DNA of 64,000 bases from NCBI RefSeq assembly GCF_003032475.1, contig NZ_CP028369.1:9362001-9426000 (forward strand). Reading direction: 5' to 3'. The position numbers and the translations under genes are program-made. The notes beneath the pieces are model-generated. The model was not told the DNA's origin. It saw nothing but the letters and a program-made list of their open reading frames with translations, and searched no databases. The stretch's first letter is position 1, and the number at the start of each line of letters is the position of its first letter. Source of the stretch: Streptomyces sp. P3. GTDB lineage: Bacteria > Actinomycetota > Actinomycetes > Streptomycetales > Streptomycetaceae. Positions 1-8,740 of the stretch are shown piece after piece.

Positions 1-888
1 CGCCGGGGCCGGTTGCCGCTCCCAGCCCAGCTCCGAGTACGGCCGTCCCGCACGGATCCCGGCGACGGCCGTGCGCGCGTAGCCGACCATCGGCTCCGGC
101 AGCGCGTCCAGCGGCCACCAGTTCCAGCCCAGGCACTTGTCCGGTTCCAGCAGCCGTGGCTCGCCGCTCCAGCGCCGGGCCCGGAAGACGAGCTGCAGGC
201 GCGGCCGGGCGGTGGGCGAGTCGACGACATGCACGACGTGCACGAGCTCGACGTCGCGTGCCGCGATCTCCAGTCCGGCCTCCTCCCGGGCCTCGCGGAC
301 GAGACACGCCACCGCGGACTCCCGCTCGCAGTGGCCGGCCAGGAAGTGGTGCCTCAGGGGCGCGAAGGGCGAGTCCGGGTGGCGCAGACCGAGGAGGATC
401 TCGCCGTCGCGCTCCAGGTAGAGGTGGACGCCCACGGCGTTGAGGACGGGCTCCCGCACGGTCGGCTGCGGCGGCGGGGCGACCGGGTCCGCCTGGTGCC
501 GGGCGATGACCTCCGCGGCGCCCGGTGCCATCGTCAGGTGCGCGGTGGTCGCCGCGTCGAAGAAGGCGAACATGATGCCCTCGGTGACGGGCAGCCGCGA
601 GGGATCGCCGTCCCAGCCGCCCAGGAAGACCTGGATGCCGTCGACGACCGCGTACCGGGTCAGCCCCTCGAGGACCAGGCCCGTCTCCTCCCTCAGCTCG
701 CGGGCGACGGCCTCATCGAGCGTCTCGTCCCCCTCGCACGCGCCGCCGGGCAGCGACCAGAGGCCCGCGTCACAGATCGGTTTGTGCGCGTCCCGCAGAT
801 GCAGGAGGTACTGGCCGCGCCGGTTGACCAGCATGGCGGCGGAATTGCGCGGCTCGGCTCCGGGCATGGCGGACGTCTGGACGGTCAT
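1..888 (-). CDS. tandem NUDIX hydrolase (3' end outside window)
   Basis: Predicted hydrolase of nucleoside diphosphate-linked substrates; the substrate cannot be told. I read 296 codons from ATG at 888 with no stop before the window edge. There are two NUDIX domains. The first box (GACEGDE then RELREETGL, about residues 48-71) fits GX5EX7REUXEEXGU exactly. The second (GHCERE then REAREEAGL, about residues 186-207) has one residue fewer between its Gly and first Glu. GGGGAG lies close upstream of the ATG, so a start at the in-frame ATG 868 is possible. It is divergent from the FAD oxidoreductase across about 170 bp. Confident about the family, not the substrate. Confidence 0.85.
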   Translation of the reverse strand, partial: MTVQTSAMPGAEPRNSAAMLVNRRGQYLLHLRDAHKPICDAGLWSLPGGACEGDETLDEAVARELREETGLVLEGLTRYAVVDGIQVFLGGWDGDPSRLPVTEGIMFAFFDAATTAHLTMAPGAAEVIARHQADPVAPPPQPTVREPVLNAVGVHLYLERDGEILLGLRHPDSPFAPLRHHFLAGHCERESAVACLVREAREEAGLEIAARDVELVHVVHVVDSPTARPRLQLVFRARRWSGEPRLLEPDKCLGWNWWPLDALPEPMVGYARTAVAGIRAGRPYSELGWERQPAPA

Positions 889-1059
889 GGGCTCCCCCTG
901 AATCCAACGCGCTTGCACCTCGACGCACTTGAGGCCATGACGATCGTAGGGGAGCCCGGCCCGCACCGGCCCGCACCCCGGGTTCCGGCTCCGGAGCCGT
1001 GGAGCAGCCCGGCGCAACCCCCTCTGGCCGACCTTGATCGGCCCGTGTTACGAAGAACC

Positions 1060-2685
1060 ATGGCTGCACACGAAGGACGCGCTGGACGCGCGGGACACGA
1101 GGGCGATCACGGCCGGCGGGATCACCGGGGGCGCAGCGTCCACGACGCCGTCGTCGTCGGCGGCGGGCACAACGGTCTGGTCGCCGCCGCCTACCTGGCC
1201 CGGGCAGGACGGTCCGTGCTGGTGCTGGAGCGGCTGGACCACACCGGGGGCGCCGCCGTCTCCACCCGGCCGTTCGCCGGGGTCGACGCCCGGCTCTCGC
1301 GCTACTCCTACCTGGTCAGCCTGCTGCCGCAGAAGATCGTGCGGGACCTGGGGCTCCGCTTCCGCGTCCAGAGCCGCACGATCTCCTCGTACACCCCCGT
1401 GGAGCGCGACGGACGGGCCACCGGGCTGCTCGTGGGCGGTGGCGCCCGGCGCACGCGGGAGGCGTTCGCGCGGCTGACCGGCGGCGAGCGCGAGTACGCG
1501 GCCTGGGAGCGTTTCTACGAGATGACCGGGCGGGTCGCCGGGCGGGTGTTCCCCACGCTCACCGAGCCGCTGCCGACCCGCGAGGAACTGCGCCGGCGCG
1601 TCGACGACGAGGAGGCCTGGCGGACCCTGTTCGAGGAGCCGATCGGCGTCGCCGTGGAGGAGCGCTTCGCGGACGACCTGGTGCGCGGCGTGGTCCTGAC
1701 CGACGCGCTCATCGGCACCTTCGCCGACGCCCACGACCCCTCGCTCCGGCAGAACCGCTGCTTCCTGTACCACGTGATCGGCGGCGGCACCGGCGCCTGG
1801 GACGTCCCCGTCGGCGGCATGGGCGCGCTCACCGACGCCCTGGCCGCCGCCGCCCGTGACGCGGGCGCGGTCCTCGCCACCGGCCACGAGGCGGTGCGGA
1901 TCGACACGGACGGCCGTACGGCGGAGGTCGCCTACCGCACGGCCGACGGCGAGGGCGTCGCCGTGGCCCGGCACGTCCTGGTGAACGCCTCGCCGCAGGC
2001 GCTCGCGGCCCTCACCGGCGACGCCCCGCCGACCCCCGCCGAGGGCGCCCAGCTCAAGGTGAACATGCTGCTGAAGCGGCTGCCGAGGTTGCGGGACAGC
2101 TCCGTCGACCCGCGCGAGGCGTTCGCCGGCACCTTCCACATCGCCGAGGGCTACCGCCAGTTGGCCGCCGCGCACGCCCAGGCCGCGGCCGGCGGGCTGC
2201 CCGCCGCCCCGCCCTCCGAGATCTACTGCCACTCCCTGACCGACCCGAGCATCCTCGGCCCCGACCTTGTCGAGCGGGGCTACCAGACGCTGACGCTGTT
2301 CGGCCTGCACACGCCCGCCCGGCTCTTCGCACGGGACAACGACGCCGTACGCGAGGAACTGCTGCGCTCGACCCTCGCCCAGTTGGACGCCCACCTCGCC
2401 GAGCCCCTGGCGGACTGCCTGGCCACCGACGCCGAGGGCCGCCCCTGTATCGAGGCGAGGACCCCGCTCGACCTGGAGCGCGACCTCGGACTGCCCGGCG
2501 GCAACATCTTCCACCGCGACCTGAGCTGGCCCCACGCCCAGGAGGGGGCGGGACGCTGGGGGGTGTCGACCCCGCACGCGAACGTGCTGCTGTGCGGGGC
2601 CGGCGCGGTGCGCGGCGGCGGAGTGAGCGGCGTGCCGGGGCACAACGCCGCCATGGCGGTGCTCGAGGAGCACGCCGGAGTCTGA
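1060..2685 (+). CDS. FAD-dependent phytoene desaturase-like oxidoreductase
   Basis: Predicted flavoprotein amine oxidase/phytoene desaturase-type enzyme (541 aa). An N-terminal Rossmann motif VVVGGGHNGLVAAAYLARAG, followed by VLVLERLDHTGGAA, binds the ADP part of FAD (about residues 29-65). The C-terminal segment GNIFHRDLSW and LLCGAGAVRGGGVSGVPGHNAA are the usual second FAD-contact region of this family. The frame stays open far upstream, but the ATG at 1060 gives the family's normal length and follows GAAGAA. No carotenoid genes are adjacent, so the substrate is unknown; the neighbours are lipid/acyl-CoA genes. Confidence 0.87.
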   Translation: MAAHEGRAGRAGHEGDHGRRDHRGRSVHDAVVVGGGHNGLVAAAYLARAGRSVLVLERLDHTGGAAVSTRPFAGVDARLSRYSYLVSLLPQKIVRDLGLRFRVQSRTISSYTPVERDGRATGLLVGGGARRTREAFARLTGGEREYAAWERFYEMTGRVAGRVFPTLTEPLPTREELRRRVDDEEAWRTLFEEPIGVAVEERFADDLVRGVVLTDALIGTFADAHDPSLRQNRCFLYHVIGGGTGAWDVPVGGMGALTDALAAAARDAGAVLATGHEAVRIDTDGRTAEVAYRTADGEGVAVARHVLVNASPQALAALTGDAPPTPAEGAQLKVNMLLKRLPRLRDSSVDPREAFAGTFHIAEGYRQLAAAHAQAAAGGLPAAPPSEIYCHSLTDPSILGPDLVERGYQTLTLFGLHTPARLFARDNDAVREELLRSTLAQLDAHLAEPLADCLATDAEGRPCIEARTPLDLERDLGLPGGNIFHRDLSWPHAQEGAGRWGVSTPHANVLLCGAGAVRGGGVSGVPGHNAAMAVLEEHAGV

Positions 2686-2700
2686 CGGCAGGCACGGTCA

Positions 2701-2784
2701 GGCATCCGGTCGGGCATCCGGTCGGGCATCCGGTCATGGATCCGGTCATGGATCCGGACAGGCGTCCGGTCCGGGCGTCCGGCG
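2701..2784. repeat. 12-bp tandem repeat, seven copies
   Basis: Seven consecutive 12-bp units of the form GGCATCCGGTCG. Units 1 and 2 are identical, units 3-5 drift to TGGATCCGGTCA/TGGATCCGGACA, and units 6-7 are GGCGTCCGG variants. The array fills the intergenic space after the FAD oxidoreductase and ends 8 bp before the palindromic operator at 2792. Confidence 0.9.
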
Positions 2785-2791
2785 GCAAGAA

Positions 2792-2808
2792 TCTGACGGT
2801 CTATCAGA
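2792..2808. promoter_or_regulatory. putative TetR-type operator, site A
   Basis: The palindrome TCTGACGGTCTATCAGA lies 43 bp before the ATG of the nitronate-monooxygenase-like gene. It differs at two positions from the site at 10441, and the flanks AAGAA and AAA also match. The shape (about 6-bp arms round a 5-bp centre) is typical of TetR-family sites. The cognate regulator is not in the window. Confidence 0.6.
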
Positions 2809-2850
2809 AAGGCTCTTCCGTCGTCCGCGTTGCTGCGGCATCCTGCGCCC

Positions 2851-3960
2851 ATGCAGACGGAGCTGAGCACACAACTGGGAGTCGAGCACGCCGTCTTCGG
2901 CTTCACGCCGTTCCCCGCGGTCGCCGCGGCCATCAGTCGCGCGGGCGGCTTCGGCGTGCTCGGCGCGGTCCGCTACACCGACCCCGACGACCTCAAACGC
3001 GACCTCGACTGGATCGAGGCGCACGTCGACGGCCGGCCCTACGGGCTCGACGTCGTCATGCCCGCGAAGAAGGTCGAAGGGGTGACCGAGGCCGACGTCG
3101 AGGCGATGATCCCCGAGGGGCACCGGAAGTTCGTGCGTGACACCCTCGCCGCCTACGGGGTGCCCGAGCTGGCCGAGGGCGAGGCCTCCGGGTGGCGGAT
3201 CACCGGCTGGATGGAGCAGGTCGCCCGCAGTCAGCTCGACGTCGCCTTCGACTACCCGATCCGGCTGCTGGCCAACGCCCTCGGCTCACCGCCCGCCGAC
3301 GTCGTCGACCGCGCCCACGAGCGGGGCGTCCTGGTGGCCGCCCTCGCCGGCAGCGCCCGGCACGCGCGCAAGCACAAGGACGCCGGCATCGACATCGTCG
3401 TCGCCCAGGGATACGAGGCGGGCGGCCACACCGGCGAGATCGCCTCCATGGTGCTCACCCCGGAGGCCGTCGACGCGGTCGCCCCGCTGCCGGTCCTCGC
3501 CGCGGGCGGCATCGGCAGCGGGCGGCAGATCGCCGCCGCCCTCGCGCTGGGCGCCCAGGGCGTCTGGCTCGGGTCGCTCTGGCTGACCACCGCCGAGGCC
3601 GACCTGCACTCGCCCGCCCTCACCCGCAAGCTCCTCGCGGCGGGCTCCGGCGACACGGTCCGCTCCCGCGCGCTGACCGGCAAGCCCGCCCGCCAGCTGC
3701 GCACCGAGTGGACCGACGCCTGGGACGGCCCCGACGGCCCCGGCACCCTGCCGATGCCCCTGCAGGGCCTGCTCGTCGCCGAGGCCGTCTCCCGCGTCCA
3801 GAAGTACGAGGTCGACCCCCTGCTCGGCACCCCGGTCGGTCAGATCGTCGGCCGGATGAACGAAGTCCGCAGCGTGCAGGAGGTCTTCGACGACCTCACC
3901 CGCGGTTTCGAACAAGCCGTCGACCGCGTCGACCGCATCGCCGGAAGGAGCGGCCAGTGA
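2851..3960 (+). CDS. nitronate monooxygenase-like FMN oxidoreductase
   Basis: TIM-barrel FMN enzyme of the 2-nitropropane dioxygenase/nitronate monooxygenase and enoyl-reductase family (369 aa). Visible elements are an N-terminal GVEHAVFGFTPFPAVAAAISRAGGFGVLGA, a central IVVAQGYEAGGHTGE and the phosphate-binding LAAGGIGSGRQIAAALALGAQGVWLG. The ATG at 2851 is preferred to an in-frame TTG at 2830. The stop overlaps the GTG of the next gene (GTGA), so it is co-translated with an acyl-CoA synthetase and probably acts on a CoA ester or an enone rather than nitronate. The operator at 2792 likely controls both. Confidence 0.85.
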   Translation: MQTELSTQLGVEHAVFGFTPFPAVAAAISRAGGFGVLGAVRYTDPDDLKRDLDWIEAHVDGRPYGLDVVMPAKKVEGVTEADVEAMIPEGHRKFVRDTLAAYGVPELAEGEASGWRITGWMEQVARSQLDVAFDYPIRLLANALGSPPADVVDRAHERGVLVAALAGSARHARKHKDAGIDIVVAQGYEAGGHTGEIASMVLTPEAVDAVAPLPVLAAGGIGSGRQIAAALALGAQGVWLGSLWLTTAEADLHSPALTRKLLAAGSGDTVRSRALTGKPARQLRTEWTDAWDGPDGPGTLPMPLQGLLVAEAVSRVQKYEVDPLLGTPVGQIVGRMNEVRSVQEVFDDLTRGFEQAVDRVDRIAGRSGQ

Positions 3961-5510
3961 CCAGCACACCCCCCGCGGGATTCTGGGCCCAGGCGAGCCG
4001 GGATCCCGACCGCGTCGTCCTGATCGCCCCGGACGGCGAGGAGTGGACCGCCGGCCGCCTGCACGCCGCCGCCAACCGGCTCGTGCACGGTCTGCGCGCC
4101 GCCGGACTGGAACGCGGCGACGCCTTCGCCGTCGTCCTGCCCAACTCGGCCGAGTTCTTCACCGCCCATCTCGCCGCCAGCCAGGCCGGCTTCTACCTGG
4201 TCCCGGTCAACCACCACCTGACGGGCCCCGAGATCGCCTGGATCGTCTCCGACTCCGGCGCCAAGGTGCTGCTGGCCCACGAGCGGTTCGCCGACCAGGC
4301 CCGCCGCGCCGCCGACGAGGCGTCGCTGCCCGCCGGTCAGCGGTACGCCGTCGGTGGGATCGACGGGTTCCGGCCGTACGCCGAACTGCTCGCCGGCCAA
4401 TCCGAATCGCCGCCCGCCGACCGCACCCTCGGCTGGGTCATGAACTACACCTCGGGCACGACGGGCCGTCCGCGCGGCATCCGGCGGCCGCTGCCCGGCA
4501 AACCGCCCGAGGAGGCCTACCTCGGCGGTTTCCTCGGCATCTTCGGCATCAAACCCTTCGACGACAACGTGCATCTCGTCTGCTCGCCGCTCTACCACAC
4601 GGCGGTGCTCCAGTTCGCGGGCGCGTCCCTGCACATCGGCCACCGGCTGGTCCTGATGGACAAGTGGTCACCCGAGGAGATGCTCCGGCTGATCGACGGC
4701 CATCGCTGCACGCACACCCACATGGTCCCCACCCAGTTCCACCGGCTGCTCGCCCTCCCCGAGGAGGTGCGGGCGCGCTACGACGTGTCGTCCATGCGGC
4801 ACGCCATCCACGGCGCCGCGCCCTGCCCCGACCACGTGAAACGGGCGATGATCGACTGGTGGGGCCACTGCGTCGAGGAGTACTACGCGGCCAGCGAGGG
4901 CGGTGGTGCGTTCGCCACGGCTCAGGACTGGCTGAAGAAGCCCGGCACGGTCGGAAAGGCCTGGCCCATCAGCGAGCTGGCGATCTTCGACGACGCGGGC
5001 GACCTGCTGCCGGCCGGTGAACTCGGCACCGTCTACATGAAGATGACGACGGGCGGCTTCGCCTACCACAAGGACGAGGACAAGACGCGCAAGAACCGCA
5101 TCGGCGAGTTCTTCACCGTCGGCGACCTCGGCGTGCTCGACGAGGACGGCTATCTGTTCCTCCGCGACCGCAAGATCGACATGATCATCTCCGGCGGCGT
5201 CAACATCTACCCCGCCGAGATCGAGTCCGCCCTGCTGGCCCACCCGGCCGTCGCCGACGCGGCTGTCTTCGGCATCCCGCACGACGACTGGGGAGAGCAG
5301 GTGAAGGCCGTCGTCGAACCGGCGCCCGGCCACGAGCCCGGACCCGCCCTCGCCGCCGCCCTCCTCGACCACTGTGCCGACCGGCTGGCCGGCTACAAGC
5401 GGCCCAGGAGCGTCGACTTCATCACCGAGATGCCCCGCGATCCCAACGGCAAGCTGTACAAGCGGCGGCTGCGGGAGCCGTACTGGGAGGGCCGGACACG
5501 TCCCGTGTGA
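3957..5510 (+). CDS. acyl-CoA synthetase (AMP-forming)
   Basis: Class I adenylate-forming ligase (517 aa), expected to activate a carboxylic acid to its CoA thioester through an acyl-adenylate. The P-loop is YTSGTTGRPRG (about residues 162-172), with YYAASEGGG as motif A5, GDLGVLDEDGYLFLRDR as A7-A8, and the catalytic lysine in PNGKLYKRRL near the C-terminus. The GTG start at 3957 overlaps the preceding stop and follows GGAAGGAG, so the two genes form an operon. The acyl substrate cannot be read from sequence. Confidence 0.88.
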   Translation: MTSTPPAGFWAQASRDPDRVVLIAPDGEEWTAGRLHAAANRLVHGLRAAGLERGDAFAVVLPNSAEFFTAHLAASQAGFYLVPVNHHLTGPEIAWIVSDSGAKVLLAHERFADQARRAADEASLPAGQRYAVGGIDGFRPYAELLAGQSESPPADRTLGWVMNYTSGTTGRPRGIRRPLPGKPPEEAYLGGFLGIFGIKPFDDNVHLVCSPLYHTAVLQFAGASLHIGHRLVLMDKWSPEEMLRLIDGHRCTHTHMVPTQFHRLLALPEEVRARYDVSSMRHAIHGAAPCPDHVKRAMIDWWGHCVEEYYAASEGGGAFATAQDWLKKPGTVGKAWPISELAIFDDAGDLLPAGELGTVYMKMTTGGFAYHKDEDKTRKNRIGEFFTVGDLGVLDEDGYLFLRDRKIDMIISGGVNIYPAEIESALLAHPAVADAAVFGIPHDDWGEQVKAVVEPAPGHEPGPALAAALLDHCADRLAGYKRPRSVDFITEMPRDPNGKLYKRRLREPYWEGRTRPV

Positions 5511-5797
5511 CCGCGGACGGCCGGCGGCACGGCGACGGCCCCTCGGCGAGGGCCCGATCCGGCCGCTCGGCGTGGGCCGGACCCGGTCACCGCTGGGTGG
5601 GCGCCGGGCCCGGCCGCTCGGGCAGCACCCTGACCTGCGCCCTCGACGAAGGCCCGCCCAGGCCGTTCGGCGAGAAGGGCGACCGCGGCCCTGCGGCGGC
5701 GGCCGGGCCCGCGCCGCCGGTGTTCGGGACCGGCCGCGGCCCGGTCCCCGTCACGGCGACTTGACCTGCCCCGGGTCCCGCCCGAGGATCATGGGTC
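5511..5797. other. intergenic, no gene seen
   Basis: About 290 bp of GC-rich sequence with repeated GGCCG/CCGGGCC words. I see no convincing ORF, operator or terminator. It separates the first ligase operon from the next ligase gene and probably contains that gene's promoter. Confidence 0.5.
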
Positions 5798-7294
5798 ATG
5801 ACGCCCGGACACGGCAGCACGGTCGACGGGGTGCTGCGTCGCAGCGCCCGCCGCACCCCGGCGCGCGTCGCGATCGAATACCGCGACCGCACCTGGACCT
5901 ACGAGGAACTCGACGAAGCCGTCTCGCGCGCGGCGAGTGTGCTGCGCGGCGCCGGTCTCGCCCCCGGCGACCGGGTCGGCGCCTACGGCCACAACTCCGA
6001 CGCCTACGTCATCGCGTTCCTCGCCTGCGCCCGCGCCGGCCTGGTCCACGTCCCCGTGAACCAGAACCTCACCGGCGACGACCTGGCGTACATCGTGCGC
6101 CAGTCGGGCAGCACGCTGGTCCTCGCCGACCCCGACCTCGCGGCCCGGCTCCCCGACGGCGTGCGCACGTCGCCCCTGCGCGACGCCGAGGACTCGCTGC
6201 TCGCCCTGCTCCCCGCGGCCGATCCGTACGACGGCCCCGGGCCGCGTCCCGAGGACCTGGTGCAGCTGCTCTACACCTCCGGTACGACGGCCCTGCCCAA
6301 GGGCGCGATGATGACGCACCGCGCCCTGGTGCACGAGTACCTGAGCGCCATCGCCGCCCTCGACCTGAGCGCCGGCGACCGTCCCGCGCACTCCCTGCCG
6401 CTGTACCACTCGGCGCAGATGCACGTCTTCCTGCTGCCCTACCTCGCGGTCGGCGCGACGAACCTCGTGCTGGACGCCCCCGACGGCGACCGCCTCCTGG
6501 ACCTGATCGAGGCGGACCGCGTCGACAGTCTGTTCGCCCCGCCGACCGTGTGGATCGCCCTGGCGGGCCGCCCCGACTTCGGCGAGCGTGACCTGAGCGC
6601 ACTGCGCAAGGCCTACTACGGCGCGTCGGTCATGCCGGTGCCCGTGCTGGAGCGGCTGCGCGAACGCCTGCCGAGGCTCGGCTTCTACAACTGCTTCGGG
6701 CAGAGCGAGATCGGCCCGCTCGCCACCGTCCTCGCGCCCGACGAGCACAAGGGGCGGATGGACTCCTGCGGGCGCACGGTGCTGTTCGTGGACGCCCGGG
6801 TCGTCGACGAGGACGGGGCGGACGTGCCCGACGGCACGCCCGGCGAGATCGTCTACCGCTCCCCGCAGCTGTGCGAGGGCTACTGGGACAAGCCCGAGGA
6901 GACCGCCGCGGCCTTCCGCGACGGCTGGTTCCGCTCCGGCGACCTCGCCGTGCGCGACGCCCACGGCTACTTCACGATCGTCGACCGGGTGAAGGACGTC
7001 ATCAACACCGGTGGCGTACTGGTCGCCTCACGCCAGGTCGAGGACGCGCTGTACGCCCACGACGCCGTCGCGGAGGCCGCGGTGATCGGGCTGCCCGACG
7101 AACGGTGGATCGAGGCGGTGACCGCGGTGGTGGTCGCGCGCGGCGAGGTGAGCGAGGAGGAGCTCATCGCGCACGCCCGCGAGAGGCTCCCGTCGTTCAA
7201 GGCCCCCAAGCGGGTGGTCTTCGTGGACGAACTCCCGCGCAACGCCAGCGGGAAGATCCTCAAGCGGGAACTGCGCGGGCGGTTCGGCTCGTGA
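5798..7294 (+). CDS. acyl-CoA synthetase (AMP-forming), second copy
   Basis: Adenylate-forming ligase of fatty-acyl-CoA synthetase type (498 aa). It contains the P-loop LLYTSGTTALPKGAMMTH (about residues 161-178), YNCFGQSEIGPL as the A5 region, GWFRSGDLAVRDAHGYF as A7, and C-terminal ASGKILKRELR with the catalytic lysine. It ends 16 bp before the convergent paaK stop. It is not closely alike to the ligases at 3957 and 8741, so the block holds three separate activating enzymes plus PaaK. Substrate unknown. Confidence 0.87.
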   Translation: MTPGHGSTVDGVLRRSARRTPARVAIEYRDRTWTYEELDEAVSRAASVLRGAGLAPGDRVGAYGHNSDAYVIAFLACARAGLVHVPVNQNLTGDDLAYIVRQSGSTLVLADPDLAARLPDGVRTSPLRDAEDSLLALLPAADPYDGPGPRPEDLVQLLYTSGTTALPKGAMMTHRALVHEYLSAIAALDLSAGDRPAHSLPLYHSAQMHVFLLPYLAVGATNLVLDAPDGDRLLDLIEADRVDSLFAPPTVWIALAGRPDFGERDLSALRKAYYGASVMPVPVLERLRERLPRLGFYNCFGQSEIGPLATVLAPDEHKGRMDSCGRTVLFVDARVVDEDGADVPDGTPGEIVYRSPQLCEGYWDKPEETAAAFRDGWFRSGDLAVRDAHGYFTIVDRVKDVINTGGVLVASRQVEDALYAHDAVAEAAVIGLPDERWIEAVTAVVVARGEVSEEELIAHARERLPSFKAPKRVVFVDELPRNASGKILKRELRGRFGS

Positions 7295-7309
7295 CCCTCG
7301 CGGTCCTCG

Positions 7310-8608
7310 TCACTCCCGGGGCCGCAGGTCCACGATCCGCCTGATCTTGCCCACCGACCGCTCCAGCGACTCGGGGTCGACGATCTCCACGGCGGCGGAC
7401 ACGCCGATGCCGTCCTTCACCGCCGCCGCGATGGCCCGGGCGGCCGTGTCGCGGTCGGCGGGCGTGGCGTCGCGGCGGGCCTCCGCGCGGATCGTGAGGG
7501 CGTCGAGGCGGCCCTCGCGGGTCAGCCGGAGCTGGAAGTGGGGCGCCACGGCCGGAGTCCGCAGCACGATCTCCTCGATCTGGGTGGGGAAGAGGTTCAC
7601 GCCCCGCAGGATGACCATGTCGTCGCTGCGGCCGGTCACCTTCGCCATGCGGCGGAAGACCCGGGCCGTCCCCGGCAGCAGGCGGGTCAGGTCCCGGGTG
7701 CGGTAGCGGACGATCGGCATGGCCTCCTTGGTGAGCGAGGTGAACACCAGCTCGCCCTCCTCGCCGTCCGGCAGGACCTCGCCCGTGAGCGGGTCGACCA
7801 CCTCGGGGTAGAAGTGGTCCTCCCAGATGTGCAGCCCGTCCTTGGTCTCCACGCACTCCTGGGCCACTCCCGGTCCGATCACCTCCGACAGCCCGTAGAT
7901 GTCGACCGCGTCGATCGCGAACCGCTCCTCGATCTCCTGCCGCATCCGCTCGGTCCAGGGCTCGGCACCGAAGATCCCCACCCGCAGCGAGGTGGAGCGC
8001 GGATCGACGCCCTGCCGCTCGAACTCGTCCAGCAGGGTCAGCATGTAGGACGGCGTCACCATGACGACCCGGGGCTCGAGGTCCTGGATCAACCGCACCT
8101 GACGGGACGTCATTCCGCCCGAAGCCGGGATCACCGTGCAGCCGAGGCGTTCGGCGCCGTAGTGCGCGCCGAGGCCGCCGGTGAACAGGCCGTAGCCGTA
8201 CGCCACATGGACCGTGTCGCCCGGCCGGCCGCCCGCGGCGCGGATCGAACGGGCCACCAGGTCCGCCCAGAGGGACAGGTCGGCGTCCGTGTAGCCGACG
8301 ACCGTCGGCCGGCCCGTGGTGCCGCTTGAGGCGTGGATGCGGCGGATGCGCTCCCTGGGGACGGCGAACATGCCGTACGGGTAGTGCGCGCGCAGGTCGG
8401 CCTTGGCGGTGAAGGGGAACCGGGCCAGATCCCCGAGGTCGCGGCAGTCGTCGGGATGGACGCCGGCCTTGTCGAAGGCCTCACGGTAGAAGGGCACACG
8501 GGCGTACGCGTGACGCAGCGAGGCGCGCAGGCGTTCCAGCTGCCGTGCGCGCAGGGCGTCCTCGGTGAGGCGCTCGCCCTCGTCCAGCGCGTTCCCCGCG
8601 TCCGCCAT
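7310..8608 (-). CDS. paaK: phenylacetate-CoA ligase family protein
   Basis: AMP-forming ligase of the PaaK family (432 aa, the usual length), which converts phenylacetate or a similar aryl acid to its CoA ester. Family marks are the P-loop ASSGTTGRPTVVGYT (about residues 93-107), IYGLSEVIGPGVAQEC, HIWEDHFYPEV, and RVFRRMAKVTGRSDDMVILRGVNLFPTQIEE ahead of the C-terminal ACT-like lid. No other paa genes (paaABCDE, paaZ) are nearby, so a different aryl acid is possible. The palindrome at 8645 lies 37 bp upstream. Confidence 0.9.
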   Translation of the reverse strand: MADAGNALDEGERLTEDALRARQLERLRASLRHAYARVPFYREAFDKAGVHPDDCRDLGDLARFPFTAKADLRAHYPYGMFAVPRERIRRIHASSGTTGRPTVVGYTDADLSLWADLVARSIRAAGGRPGDTVHVAYGYGLFTGGLGAHYGAERLGCTVIPASGGMTSRQVRLIQDLEPRVVMVTPSYMLTLLDEFERQGVDPRSTSLRVGIFGAEPWTERMRQEIEERFAIDAVDIYGLSEVIGPGVAQECVETKDGLHIWEDHFYPEVVDPLTGEVLPDGEEGELVFTSLTKEAMPIVRYRTRDLTRLLPGTARVFRRMAKVTGRSDDMVILRGVNLFPTQIEEIVLRTPAVAPHFQLRLTREGRLDALTIRAEARRDATPADRDTAARAIAAAVKDGIGVSAAVEIVDPESLERSVGKIRRIVDLRPRE

Positions 8609-8644
8609 GGAGACTCTCCCTCACCTGAATCGCACCAATACGGG

Positions 8645-8662
8645 CGACCGATCATTCGGTCG
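8645..8662. promoter_or_regulatory. PaaR-like operator upstream of paaK
   Basis: Inverted repeat CGACCGA-TCAT-TCGGTCG with 7-bp perfect arms, 37 bp upstream of the paaK start. The core ACCG-N6-CGGT fits the form I recall for the actinobacterial TetR regulator PaaR. No TetR gene is in the window, so the regulator would act in trans. Confidence 0.55.
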
Positions 8663-8740
8663 ATCTTCCTCGGGATCAGTAATCCAGGCCCGAGGCCGTC
8701 AGGCAAGAGTTCGGCTACGGGTTTTGCCCGAGGGCCGCGA

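Noticed and set aside
13..1059. Long upstream extension of the FAD oxidoreductase frame
   Set aside because: It overlaps the NUDIX gene in antisense and has no family similarity; the FAD-binding motif and normal length fit a start at 1060.
1048..2673. 541-aa open frame opposite the FAD oxidoreductase
   Set aside because: Mirror frame produced by high GC3; Gly/Arg/Val-rich composition without motifs.
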